From contig NC_088303.1 of NCBI RefSeq assembly GCF_032854445.1, positions 7,077,501 to 7,141,500 on the forward strand: a DNA stretch of 64,000 bases, read 5' to 3'. This stretch comes from Liolophura sinensis (Eukaryota > Mollusca > Polyplacophora > Chitonida > Chitonidae). The notes under the pieces are model-generated. The model saw nothing but the letters and a program-made list of their open reading frames with translations. It made no database searches and was not told where the DNA came from. The translations under genes and the position numbers were made by a program. Numbering within the stretch: position 1 is the stretch's first letter; every line of letters starts with the position of its first letter. Positions 11,715-22,322 of this stretch are shown piece by piece.

Positions 11715-12020
11715 GTATCACATCGGCAGATCAAGCTATAAATTGCTTTTATCGTGCATTACTAATAAGTCTAAATTTATCACAGACATGATCAGTCACA
11801 GGAAACATGACTCTTCCGTGCAGGGTGTCAGAGTTGTGTATCAGATCTAATAACAAATAATTTAAAAGGAGGCACGGGGCATTTGCAACTATATTGCAAG
11901 ATAATTACATGCATGTTGACTTTCATGTGAAACAACCCTATCTGGGTTTATCTGTTGACAATATTGTAATTAGAACTATCAACATCATTTCAACAAACAC
12001 ATTGTGTAAACTATATCGAA
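11715..12020 (+). repeat. Unclassified dispersed repeat Z, copy 1
   Basis: It matches 27363-27625 in the same orientation: GGCAGATCAAGCTA, AATTGCTTTTAT, GTGTATCAG, CAATATTGTAAT (TAATATTGTAAT there) and ATTGTGTA near the right end. The two copies differ by indels. Class and boundaries are unknown. Confidence 0.5.
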
Positions 12021-12679
12021 TAGCCTGAAGCTGGGACTACACATAAACGTTACCCCATGTGATTTCCAGACAGACGGCTTTCTGCGTTATTACGAATAAC
12101 AGGCGTCATGCGAGTGTTAAATATACATTTCACCCTTCTGTTGCTTCGAAGAGATTAAATCTCGACATTGCAGTCAATACAGTTTGTATTATCTCATTCA
12201 GTGTTGACGCCGTGGGAAAGCAAGCCCTGAAGACAAAACTTTGCAATGACTGACCCCAGAATACTAGAATTTCTTCTTGTCAAGGGGCATGGTGAGAAAA
12301 TCAACTGTCGGTTACATTAACATCCATTGCCCTTTGGAAGTTTCTTTGAACTTATATTGGATATGAAATACTGCAGGATAGGATGTAAAGGCAGAGGTAG
12401 CCACGCGCATATATCTATAGCACCTTCCTATCCTCTGTGAAGGGTGTCTCGTAAAAGGTTCAGTTCCCCACACGTTTATACATTTTGCTTGTTACTCTGA
12501 CGCCTGTCGTCTTTTACATGTACGTTGGCCTACCGAGCAACTCGTGTTAGGTAATGTATAGGTTGTATTCTTTGTATTGCGTGGATGTTACATACTTACG
12601 AGGTCACTTACATTCTGTTGCTAGTTATTTTGATTGTGTGTATTTCGTTTGTGCCAATTGTAAGTTACGACTATCATAG
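12021..12679. other. Unassigned intergenic sequence
   Basis: Nothing recognised before the tandem array begins. Confidence 0.4.
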
Positions 12680-13612
12680 CTTTCCATGTCTTCGTTGCAA
12701 GAGGGTGTCGTTTGTAAGATTGGGCTATTATTGTGATCTGAGTGATGTACAGATAACTTAGGCTTACCATGCCTTCGTTGCAAGAGGGCTTCGATGGTAA
12801 GATTGGGCTTTGATTGTGATCTCAGTGATATACAGATAACCTAGGCTTACAATGCCTTTGTTGCAAGAGGGTGTCGATTGCATGTTTGGGCTATGATTGT
12901 GATCTCAGTGATATACAGATAACTTAGGTTTACAATGCCTTCGTTGCAAGAGGGTGTCGATTGTAAGATTGGGCCTTGATTGTGATCTCAGTGATATACA
13001 GATAACTTAGGCTTACAATGCCTTCGTTGCAAGAGGGTGTCGATTGTAAGATTGGGCTCTGTGATCTTGGTGATATACAGATAACTTAGATTTACAATCC
13101 CTTCGTTGCAAGAGAGTGTCGATTGTAAGATTGGGCTATGATTGTGATCTCGGTGATATAGGCCTACAGATAACTTAGGTTTACAATCCTTTCGTTGCAA
13201 GAGGGTGTGGATTGTAAGACTGGGCTTTCATTGTGATATCAGTGATATACAGATAACTTAGGCTTACAATGCCTTCGTTGCAAGAGGGTGTCGATTGTAA
13301 GATTGGGCTTTGATTTTGATCTCAGTGATGTACAGAAAACTTAGGCTTACAATCCCCTCGTTGCAAGAGGGTGTCGATTGTAAGATTGGGCTTTGATTGT
13401 GATCTCAGTGATGTACATATAACTTAGGCTTACAATCCCCTCGTTGCAAGAGGGTGTCGATTATAAGACTGGGTTTTGATTGTGATCTCAGTGATATACA
13501 GATAACCTAGGCTTACAATGCCTTCGTTGCAAGAGGATGTCGATTGTAAGATTGGACTATGATTGTTATATCAGTGATATACAGATAACTTAGGCTCACA
13601 ATCCCTTTCTAA
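12680..13612. repeat. 83-bp minisatellite, about 11 units, each with an inverted repeat
   Basis: The string CTTCGTTGCAAGAGGG recurs at about 12690, 12773, 12856, 12939, 13022, 13101, 13190, 13273, 13356, 13439 and 13522. The step is 83 bp except for one 79-bp unit and one 89-bp unit; the latter carries a small GGCCTACAGA insertion. Every unit holds CTTACAAT and ATTGTAAG, or close variants, 23 nt apart, so each could fold into a stem of 7-8 bp. In the second unit both arms changed together (CTTACCAT with ATGGTAAG). Minus-strand frames through the array are artefacts of the repeat. The array stops at a degenerate unit just before a LINE fragment. Confidence 0.95.
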
Positions 13613-13734
13613 AAGCAGTCTACAGAACGTCCATTTATGCTGACGGATGATTTTTTTTGGTTAACGAATATGTGATTTAATCGTTAACTTACATCAGATG
13701 TGGTTCCATTACCCTTCTCGGAAGCGAGTGTTAT

Positions 13735-14702
13735 CGATTCCTTAGCTTCCGTTTTTCTATTCTCTTCGCCTTCCATCCTCGTCTTCAATCTTTTCTGCAG
13801 AGGTCAGGGCTAAACTCCTGGCCTTATCATATGTTTGTTCGGAGAGTAATAATATGCAGCGACTCGCTTTCTTGCCTTTTGGCAACTAGGAGTAATACAT
13901 TTAGAAAACTGTTAATGTTCCAAATATCAGCCGTACATAGAAAACAAATTAAAAGAGGTAAATATATCATATTCTGTTGGATACCAAGTCATACTGTTAT
14001 CCATGGAAACACAGTCGTAGACAGGGAGGCGAAAGCGGCCCTTGCCAAAACTTTGTCAAAATTTCAAAATATCATATAATGCTTTAAATTTTAATAGTCT
14101 TAAATATATTCGTCGCCTTTGGCAGGGTGAATGGGATCTGCAGGTTTACAATAAACTGCATGCCATTCACCCTGTCATTGGCTATAATTCTTATACCCTT
14201 GACATGTCTCGTAGGGATCAAGTCGTTTTAACAAGATGCTGTATTGGGCATTCTCGTCGAACACAAAATTTCATCTTGGAGGGGAGCAGTGCTCCCGAGT
14301 GTGTAGGATGTGATGCTCAATATCAAACATATCCCGGTTGACTGTGTAGACTTTGCCCATGTTCGGTAAAGATTCTACACAGTCAATTCTATATATGATT
14401 TATTTGACATCATCGCTGACGATGCTGTTATTGATTGTTTAAAGGATGTTGGCCTGTGTAAGAGAATATAGTTCATATATATCTCCATGCATAAAACAAA
14501 AGCAATTAAAGTTTTCGACTTTTATCTGACATTTAGTTTTTAAAACTGTTTTTAAAAATGCTCGTCTGTTTTTCTTTTAAGTTTTGGTTGTTCATCAGAT
14601 CATGTCGAAAACTATTCACGGCTTCCTGGTTTGAACATGTTCCCGCCACAATATGGCTGCGATATTTCCGAAGTGGCGTTAAGCCATAATTATTCATTCA
14701 TT
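13735..14702 (+). mobile_element. 5'-truncated I/Nimb-like LINE, RNase H to 3' end
   Basis: This remnant covers the end of ORF2 and the 3' UTR. Around 13970-14045 the translated pieces include IPSH and DREAKAAL, typical of the RNase H domain of I-superfamily LINEs. A later frame has SAPECVGCDAQY, the Cys-rich C-terminal segment. Frameshifts split the domain between two frames. The 3' UTR ends in CGCCAC and GTGGCG arms (14685-14690 region and after), then GTTAAGCC and ATTC repeats. RNase H removes RNA from the cDNA hybrid during target-primed integration. The 5' boundary is approximate. Confidence 0.8.
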
Positions 14703-16349
14703 CCGTTTTTCTATGGTCCTTGATGTGATAAGGAGTCGAGAATGTTTCCTTGTGAAATTCAATACAGGCCACCTGCCTTGCACCAAAACATGATCTACAT
14801 CACACCTGGAAAATGTCAGTACAATCTGTCGGAGTTGGTGGTTTAATTCCTCCAGGCACATTGGTTTTCCACCAATACAATACTTTTCGTCATCCTAACA
14901 ATGGAAATGTTTGAACGTATCGTTGAACAATGAAAAATGTGTTTTCCTCGGTGCACTTTTAAGAGTAAATAACTGCTCGCGTACCATATCAGATAAACTT
15001 GGGCATGAAAACCGCATGCCTATAATATCATGAAAAACCCATAGGTTGATCAAGATATATGATATTAGCTTATCGCCACTAGGTAATATTTGAACTAATA
15101 TTTGCATAGCGAGACTTTTTAATTAGAGAGTAGCACACCATTTGGGATACATACGTGGAAGCAATCATGAGAAACGTAATGCCATGAAAAATTATAATTA
15201 GGAAGGAAATGCTTTTTCAAGTTCGAATTTTTAACAGGAATCTAAGCTTTATAAGCGTCATGCCCGACATTCGTATACCATTCGTAGTCCGTAAAGGGTG
15301 TTCCAAGTCGAAAACCGTAAGATCCATTTCCAAAACAACGTTTAACACTAGCTCTCAAAGACAAAGGTATGTAAGCAATTATACAAGTAGGAAATAAAAC
15401 CGGTAACACACAAGAGAGAAGCGGTCATCAGTTTTCAATGATGCCGGGCAGACAGTTGATATTCCAGGCATGAATTCCATATCAGTGTTCAAATTCCTAG
15501 TCCATGAATGAGTTCCAGGTTGACCGATATGCGTATAGCTGTGGTAAAAGTGCATAGGTGCATTCCAAACCGACAAGACCTATTATCAGTCCCCAAAGGA
15601 ATATGTAAATAATGTTGTATAAATGGTAATTTAAGCTAGTAGAATGAAAAAGAGAAGGTGTCAATAGTTTTCAATATTGTTCGTCAACTGGAATTACAAT
15701 CCCCGATACCTGGTCCGTTTTGCCCATATGGTTATATGTGATCATGTGATTGTTTATTAAACATGGGATCTTTGTTAGCATTTCTAGAGCAGAGGACCCT
15801 GGCAAAGTGCAATTGCCGTCAGTGTAAATATTTTACCTAATAATGCTTAAGCCATTCCGCTAAAGGGAGTTGTAAGTTGGTACATTTAAAGCATTTACAT
15901 GAACTGTTAGAACAAAGCCCGATCTTTGGTAATGAAGACACCAAATTTCGACACTATCACACTGTCCTGGCTGCACCAAAACATTCCAAAGTGGACAATT
16001 TACGCCAACGACTCGAGAAAAGATTTTGATTTGTCAACTTGCTGGTAATTGCGTGCATACGTATAATATGATAATACGGTGACAGTCTGAGGAGTGGGAA
16101 GTTTCCAAAACTTTTTGAAAATACATATATGCTGGGCTCGTCAGAGAAAGGCATTTTCACATGTACCAAGATAAAATTCATGCAGTTCAGCATACAGTCG
16201 GGTCGACTCTGTTATAAAGATTTAAAATCGCGATAAAATTGAATTTAAGTACACATACTTACTCTTTGTGCAAGTTGGCCGAAGTCTTTAATAGTGATCC
16301 GTTACATCACGAGGACATGTGATTAGAGTTTGTCACAAATGTTAAACAG
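14703..16349. other. Unassigned intergenic sequence
   Basis: No gene is recognised. Weak resemblance between 15590-15690 and 28125-28200 (AGGAATATGTAA followed by AGAGAAGGTG) is too diverged to call a repeat with confidence. Confidence 0.4.
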
Positions 16350-16710
16350 ACAACATTTATCTATACGGGGACATTTATCCATACGAGAACAGTTATCCAT
16401 ACAACAACATTTGTCCATACGAGGACATTTATCCATACAACAACATTTATCCATACGAGAACATGTATCCATACAACAGCATTTATCCATACGAAGACAT
16501 TTATCCATAGAACAGCATTTATCCGTATGACAACATTTATCCATACGAGGAGATATATCCATACGAGAACATTTGTCCATACAACAGCATTTATCCATAC
16601 CAAGACATTTATCCATACAACAACATTTATCCGTATGACAACATTTATCCATACGAGGAGATGTATCCATACAACATTTATCCATACAACAACATGTATC
16701 CATACGAGGA
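16350..16710. repeat. 18-bp minisatellite, about 20 units
   Basis: The unit is ACATTTATCCATACGAGG, with a second main variant in which CGAGG is replaced by CAACA. The unit length is divisible by three and contains few stops, so several frames stay open on both strands, giving for example repeated MDKCCC or HLSIR peptides. These frames have no non-repetitive coding sequence around them, so I do not call a gene. A GTATGACAACATT variant occurs twice (about 16530 and 16630), pointing to a local higher-order duplication of roughly 100 bp. Confidence 0.93.
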
Positions 16711-16756
16711 GAACTAACATGTTACCTTACAAGGTCTGGTTAACATGTTAGTCACG

Positions 16757-17012
16757 GCTAAGACAGCTTTAATTGGCTAAAATTGGTTCTCCTCCGGATT
16801 TCTTTTTTTCTCCTTGCGATTAAATGTCATCGTCCCTTTCTAACCGAATTTGCTTGCCTAGTAGGCATACTTGTCTACACGGTAAGATTAACAATGGAGT
16901 TGATTTGTGTCTTGGCGGAAGCTCTATTTCCTGACCTTCAAGATATTCGACCCACTCGCTCCGAAGAGTATCTGCCCTACTCTTGATTAGTTTGGGTGAA
17001 CTTCAGTCGCAA
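16757..17012 (+). repeat. Unclassified dispersed repeat Y, copy 1
   Basis: It aligns with 29345-29597: GCTTTAATT (GCTTAATT), GATTAAATG, CCCTTTCTAACCGAA, TACACGGTAAGATTA, GAGTATCTGCCCT (GAGTGTCTGCCCT), TTGATTA and TTTGGGTGAACTTC (TTTGGTTGAGCTTC). Both copies are in the same orientation and clearly diverged. No tRNA head, tail or reading frame identifies the class. Confidence 0.6.
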
Positions 17013-17221
17013 CACTTTTCAAAGTAACCACAAGACTGGCTACTGTGATAGAAACAAAGTACATGTCTCGACAATTTTCTAATATTGGTCAGCGAAAAAC
17101 GCTGATTTTGCCTGGATTAACTGCTGAAAAGACATAAACTGTTAAATTTATTGTTTTAGTTGGAGATAGTGTTAAAATAAAACTGGTGGTAAATGAGATA
17201 TTTTATTTCTTAAACCTCCAT
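17013..17221. other. Left flank of the DIRS-like element
   Basis: AT-rich sequence with no recognised feature. Similarity between the two ends of the DIRS-like element becomes doubtful here. Confidence 0.4.
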
Positions 17222-17302
17222 AGATATAATACTGCATTCTCCTCGCTCCAAGCGTACAAACAAGCTATTTCAAAGTTTCGCGATATCTTACGAGATTCGC
17301 CC
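17222..17302 (+). repeat. Left inverted terminal repeat of the DIRS-like element
   Basis: It pairs in inverted orientation with 21800-21879: CTCGCTCCAAGCGTACAA, CATTTCAAA (CTATTTCAAA here) and GCGATATCTTACGAG are shared, with few mismatches over about 80 bp. Confidence 0.85.
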
Positions 17303-17431
17303 TTCGATAAAATGGCATAGCTCCATGAATGCCAATAAGAAATAATGAGGGTCACTGATCGATCATATAGTGTAATTTAGCAAGGACGTTGGTGAATTTA
17401 AAACTGCATCAAATTGAGTGATTACGCTGCT

Positions 17432-17447
17432 CCCCCCCCCCCCCCCC
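17432..17447 (+). repeat. Poly-C run
   Basis: Sixteen consecutive C residues lie inside the 5' region of the DIRS-like element. The length may be uncertain because such runs are error-prone in sequencing. Confidence 0.9.
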
Positions 17448-17714
17448 AACCCATCCGGTACATATTCGCAAGATGGAGGCGGTGATGGAGGGGACGAGCG
17501 TTAAAAGCCGTGAGGCAGGCATAACTAAACCCATCATGCCGTCAACTGCAAGCCGTGAAGCCGTAGATACAGCATGCAGCATGAGAGGAAGAGTGTAATC
17601 GGAGAGGTTCAGAATAGACTAAGTAAAGGGATAGAATAGAAGTAGCACGAAAACCAGTCGAAGGAATATATTTATATATCTGGATAGTGAATCAGACAGC
17701 CCTCGGACGGCTCG

Positions 17715-19258
17715 TCCAGACTGTGTAGCAGTAATAGCTCCAGCTCAAATTCCTCTACCTCCAGTTCGGGTGATGATAGACGTAGGAAACTTAACAGAAA
17801 GTGAAAGCACACAAAATCCAGTTCAAGTGCAGACTCATCTATTGACAGTCAAAATACAGCGAGCTCAGATTCTGAGACTGGGGACAAGAACAATTCTAAA
17901 AGATCACGTACTGATCATATGACTAAACAATACAAGCCTTTTGACCTAGATATAAAAACAAATCTGAAGAAATCCATCAAGACCTACTTCAATAAATTTC
18001 AGAAAGATGAGGTTTTAGATCAGACCATAATGACTGATAATCCAATTCCAAATTCAAAAGATTGGAAACCGCCTAAATTACATGAATTGTGGGAGAAGAT
18101 GTCTGAGGACAGGAAGGAATACTAAATGAAACATGTCGACAAAAGGTGTGTTAGAGTACAACGAAAAGTACCGGATATAAATAAATGAATGAATGACTAT
18201 GGCTTAACACCACATCGGCAATATTTCAGCCATATCGTGGCGAGAACAAGGTGAAACAAGGAGACGGTTAAGGTTTTCGACACGATGGGGAGAACATCAA
18301 AAATAAAACAAAAAATTCAGACATGTTTAAAATCAGATAAGAAAAAAAAAAAAAAAAAAACAGTTAGAACTCGAAAACTAGCATATTTTAAAAATAGTAC
18401 GTCTAACTATCTATATATATATAACTTATTATCTGTAAATATTTATGATAATTAAATTTATATTTTAAATATAATAAATCATATATAGAGTTGACTGTGT
18501 ACAATCTTTGCCGAACATGGGCAAAGTCCACACAGTCAACCAGAACATGTTTGACGCCATATTGAGCATTACATCCAACACACTCCGGAGGACTGCTCTC
18601 ATCCAGGATAAAATTGTGTGTTATACAAGGGTGACCGATACGACACCTCCTTAAAAGTACTTGGTCTCTACGAGGCTTTTCGTTAGTATAAGTACTGTAG
18701 CCAATGACAGGATGAATAGTATGCAGTTTATTATGAACTAAAGGTGACAAATATATTTAAGAATATTAAATTTTACGTCAGTATAAGGGATTTTAACTTT
18801 TGATATGGATTTATTTAGGGCAGCCCTGGTCTCCCTGAACTGGATATAATCGTACAATCGTGTTGGGATAAACTGGACAGAATAAGATCAAATAATAGTG
18901 ATAAAAATGAGGCATTAGACTTTGAGGAGTTTCTTGGCCCACTTGAGAAACAGCATGCCAGTGGGACTGGCGAATATTTAAGTAACTTACTGCAGACGCT
19001 TGGGCATTATGTTTAGTGTTCAGTGTTTAAATGTAGGAAGAAAGCACAAAAGGTCCTAAGTAAACACGAACGGTCCCTTTCTCCTAAACAATCAAAAGGC
19101 TAGTTATTTGGGGAGATTTTCTGTAAAAAACTGGACAGACAGAAAATGTTCAAAAGACAAACAGATGCTTTGTTTGGTTCATTTGGAGCTCAGAGGCGAC
19201 CTTACAATAGGTTCAAACAGCAGCCTTTTCCCCAGGCGGGGCCTCGAACTGCCAGCGT
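17715..19258 (+). pseudogene. DIRS-like gag remnant, split by a LINE
   Basis: The first part is Ser-rich and then basic (around 17760-17920, a run of Ser/Asn/Asp followed by KRSRTDH). It continues in an open frame from 17919 to 18125 that includes KPFDLDIKTNLKKSIKTYF and WKPPKLHELWEKM. After the LINE insertion (18181-18841) the sequence resumes, ending with a segment that translates to RRPYNRFKQQPFPQ near 19190. Gag proteins of DIRS elements package the RNA; Ser-rich N-termini and R/Q-rich C-termini are common in them. At least two in-frame stops outside the LINE show that it is dead. The domain assignment is by position and composition rather than a catalytic motif. Confidence 0.6.
18181..18841 (-). 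mobile_element. 5'-truncated I/Nimb-like LINE nested in the DIRS-like element
   Basis: It is flanked by an exact 8-bp target-site duplication, GGATATAA, at 18173-18180 and 18842-18849. On the minus strand it runs from the end of the RNase H domain through the Cys-rich C-terminus (PPECVGCNAQYG, then HVLVDCVDFAHVRQRLYTVN) to a 3' UTR ending in CGCCAC and GTGGTG arms and ATTC repeats. The 116-codon frame at 18403-18750 is only the tail of ORF2. A poly-A tract (18343-18360) lies within it. The insertion postdates the DIRS-like element. Confidence 0.9.
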
Positions 19259-20380
19259 ATGATGTGTGGCTCCAGACGAACCTTCAGATTTAGACGGGAT
19301 GGCAGGGGTCAAAGAAGGTCTAGCTATGACAAACAAGGGAATGTAAACAAAGTAGAAAGGGATGTGGCCCACAAAACTCACATATCACTGCCTGCAAATC
19401 CCCAGTATATTATGGGGAAAAAAGGAGGAGGTAACTTAGGTGCACAATTTAGGCCAAATTCATGCAGCAATCGAAAGCTTGGATTTTGTAAAAGGAAAGA
19501 CAAATTTTCCAAAAGCCGGAAGATTAAGGTTTTTTTTTCGGAAAAACGGGGGAAAAGTTGCAAAAGACCAAAAAATTTTATAACCATAAGCGGACTCCCT
19601 TTAGAATCTATCACTGTTCCAACATTTCTCCTCAGCCATTTGAGTAAAGAAGCAAAGTTTGTAGACGAAGAAATAGATAAAATAATAGCAAAAGATGCTA
19701 TAGTAGAAGTTCAGCCAGTGAAGGGTCAGTTTTTGAGCCAAATCGTTTTGACGGCCAAAAAAAGATGGACCAAACCGTCCGGTTTTCAATTTAAAGAAAC
19801 TGAATCAGTATGTTCGATATCAGCATTTCAAGATGGAAGGGATACAGATGCTATCCGGTGTTCTTCAAAAAAAAACGGCTATGTGATAAAATTAGACCTC
19901 AAGGATGCACACTTTTGCATTCCGATTAAGAAAGACCACCAGAAATTCTTAAGATTTCAGAGGAACACAGACAATTTCAGTTTCAATGTCTACCGTTTTC
20001 CTATGGACCCAGACCGAGATAATTCACGAAATTAATGAAACCAGTTATGGCCCTTGTGAAACGAATAAGCATAAAGGTCATCATTTATCTGGAGGATATT
20101 ATGTTAATGAACCAGAATCTCCAATCTTTAGAGACATAAGGAAACCCTGCTTCATCTGTTAGGCTGCCTGGTGTTTGTAGTGAATCTAGAGAAGTCAGTG
20201 TTAACACCAACCCAGAGATTAGAGTACCTGGGATTAATAACAGACTGTCAGACAATGACACTATCTCTTTCCGTAGAGAAACTTACCTCCATAACAAGTC
20301 AGTGTCGAAATATTTTACAAAGGGAGACAACCACTGTACGAGAATTGGCAAAACTAATTAGGCAACTGACATCCTAGATC
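19259..20380 (+). pseudogene. DIRS-like reverse transcriptase, frameshifted
   Basis: A continuous frame of 258 codons (19259-20035) holds a basic linker and then the RT fingers and palm: KDAIVEVQPVKGQF, then LDLKDAHFCIPI with the first catalytic Asp, and KDHQKFLRFQ. A frameshift follows. The catalytic box appears in another frame as YLED near 20090, where the usual second Asp context is altered. The thumb resumes at 20171-20377 with VNLEKSVLTPTQRLEYLGLI and RETTTVRELAKLIRQLTS, both strongly DIRS-like. The enzyme would copy the element RNA into cDNA. The frameshift and altered YxDD box make it non-functional. Confidence 0.85.
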
Positions 20381-20384
20381 CCAG

Positions 20385-21015
20385 TTGCGTGTTCCCAGCC
20401 CCATTAAACTATCAATATCTCCAAATGCACAAGTGAAGGTCGTTCATTCAGAACAAATGCTACGAAGCAGATGTAACACTATCATCAGAGTGCAAGAACA
20501 AACTCCGATTGTGGATTTTTCACCTCGGGACCTCGAATGGGAAAGCATTAGTGACATCGGGACCAGATATGATTCTGACAACGGATGCATTAAAAAAGGG
20601 ATGAGAGCTTGAGGTAGGGGAACCCTGGACTCCACAGGAGAGCTCCCACCACTTCAATGTGTTGAGACAAAGGCAGCCATGTTGTCAAAGGACAAACACA
20701 ATGTACATGTCCACCTTTGCCTGGACAACAAAACAGCAGTGTCACAGATAAACCGAATGGGGGTGGGGGGTGGGGGTGGGGTGGGGAGATGACTATCGAT
20801 ATTCGAGGTGATAAAAAATCTGTGGGATTTGAGAGTAATTCTTGTGACGGCAGAATATCTACCGGGCTGTCAGAACCAAAACGGAAGATTTCTTATCGAG
20901 GAATGTAACAGAATCCAGCGTTTGGATATTGAACATATTATAAGAAAATATTCAATCAAATAGAGATATCTATGGACCCCAATAGAAGTTGATCTATTTG
21001 CACATCGATTAACAC
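20385..21015 (+). pseudogene. DIRS-like RNase H remnant
   Basis: Pieces in different frames keep the expected order: DLEWES near 20530, LTTDALKKGMRAW with the first acidic residue near 20580, ETKAAML near 20665, LDNKTAVSQINRMGG near 20720-20765, and VDLFAHRL near 20990. A G-rich expansion (20757-20790, GGGGTGGG-type) interrupts it. RNase H would degrade the RNA template after reverse transcription. Multiple frame changes make it a pseudogene. Confidence 0.75.
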
Positions 21016-21084
21016 ATCAGAACTAGCAGTAGAATTGAGTTCCAATTAGAGAACCAACTTGACTCGGAGGGTCGGATAATCTCT

Positions 21085-21428
21085 CTTATCTCTTAAGTTT
21101 TTTGAATACACAGAGAATGACTGTTTAGATGTGCTAAGCTGTTTACGTCCATACATGCAGAAAACAGAACCATTGAAACAAGAATAAACACACTAAAACA
21201 ATTGCTGATAAGTTTTATCACACCCAGTAAGCCGATATTAACTAGTACACGATCAAATTGGTTAAAATGTGTCATGAGAGAGTAAGGCACATTCAGTAAG
21301 AAGTGCAGCCACATCGAAGACAAAACTTCAATGTTTATCAGTTCGTCTCATTATTGAAAGAGCTAATTGGGCAAGGGCAGCTACTTTTTATAGGTTTTAC
21401 AACAGAGATGTAAACAAGGATGAGTTCC
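21085..21428 (+). pseudogene. Tyrosine recombinase C-terminus of the DIRS-like element
   Basis: The remnant has CLRPYM-like and LLISFITPSKPIL segments and, after a frame change, HSVRSAATSKTK followed by IIERANWARAATFYRFYNRD. HxxR and the downstream Tyr are the catalytic residues of tyrosine recombinases, and the ANW...TF..FY signature is typical of DIRS/Ngaro recombinases. The N-terminal half is missing or unrecognisable and the frame is broken. This domain, rather than a DDE integrase, would insert the circular cDNA. Confidence 0.8.
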
Positions 21429-21799
21429 AAACGGTCCTATTACATCGGGAATGAGTTTTGGGAACTTTGAACAGGCCTTATTATATCTACGAAGATTTGG
21501 GAAATAAATTTAAGAATTTTATAAGTGCAAGTAATGCACGCAAATACGCATTCCTATATGTGTTGATTCTTTGACAGGTCGTAAAGAGGAGTGGTCCTGT
21601 ACGATGTGCAGAGGGCGTGGAAATCGGAGGAAATCCCGGAAGAACGTCGCGTCTAAAAAGTTTTCCGAGGTATCTTCTGAATTTGTTGAAATTGCTGGCA
21701 TTTTAGAACTGTATTTAAAACTTTGTACACTTAAGTTGTGGAAATTAAGCCTTATATTTCTTGTTGTTTTCTTCATTTCGCTCTTCCAGTTTGGAGAAC
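21429..21799 (+). other. 3' internal region of the DIRS-like element
   Basis: This lies between the recombinase stop and the right inverted repeat. In DIRS elements the internal complementary region, which matches the outer edges of both terminal repeats, falls here. I could not confirm that match by eye. Confidence 0.35.
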
Positions 21800-21879
21800 G
21801 GCGAACCTCGTAAGATATCGCAAGAGTTTGAAATGGCTTGATTGTACGCTTGGAGCGAGGGAATGCATTATTGTATCTT
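21800..21879 (-). repeat. Right inverted terminal repeat of the DIRS-like element
   Basis: It is the inverted partner of 17222-17302: GGCGAACCTCGTAAGATATC and TTGTACGCTTGGAGCGAG read as the reverse complement of the left end. Confidence 0.85.
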
Positions 21880-21989
21880 ACTTCAATTTACTCATAAAAC
21901 TTTACTTTCATTGCGTGCACAACGTGCACTTATAAAATTCTTAATTCTATCTATTCGGCTACTGAAACCTTGAGTTTGTTCCGTGGATG

Positions 21990-22322
21990 TTATGTTCAAT
22001 ACGGCATCAAACATCTTAGATGACCATGTCCAGGTAAAAGTTCTGCACAGTCAACACTACATTGGATATATTTGACAATTTGACACCATTGCTGGTGATT
22101 TCTAGACATTTCTAGATTATCTCTTGTAGGACATCTTGTGGTTTTCGAGTTTTATCGAGGTTTGGTTCTTTTCAACTGCGTTTAACCATGTTGGTCTTTT
22201 CCTTTTCATTTTGCATGTTCCCATCATGTCGCAAACCAATCACTTCCCCCTGGTGTAAACATGTTCTTGCCACAATATGGCTGAAATATAACCGATGTGG
22301 CATTAAACCATTCATTCATTCT
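21990..22322 (+). mobile_element. LINE 3' end, I/Nimb-like
   Basis: This severely 5'-truncated copy starts in the ORF2 C-terminal region (GCACAGTCAAC near 22048) and holds the 3' UTR. The terminal hairpin arms are TGCCAC and GTGGCA, still pairing although both changed from the CGCCAC/GTGGCG form of other copies. It ends with ATTC repeats. Confidence 0.8.

Larger units (their letters stand above)
17222..21879 (+). mobile_element. Decayed DIRS-like tyrosine-recombinase retroelement
   Basis: The element is bounded by inverted terminal repeats (17222-17302 and 21800-21879). It carries, in order, a Ser-rich gag remnant, an RT region with LDLKDAHFCIPI, an RNase H remnant ending near VDLFAHRL, and a tyrosine-recombinase C-terminus with HSVRSA and FYRFYNRD. 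That domain order with inverted repeats is characteristic of the DIRS group. DIRS elements replicate through RNA and integrate by recombination rather than with an integrase, so they leave no target-site duplication, and none is seen here. Several frameshifts and stops plus one nested LINE make it inactive. The length without the insertion is about 4.0 kb. Confidence 0.82.

Noticed and set aside
12988-13200. Minus-strand open frame of 70 codons
   Set aside because: It lies wholly within the 83-bp tandem array and its peptide simply repeats with the unit.
16323-16720. Cys-rich (MDKCCC) and Trp/Val-rich open frames of 119-126 codons
   Set aside because: They come from the 18-bp minisatellite, occur in overlapping frames on both strands, and have no unique sequence or start context.
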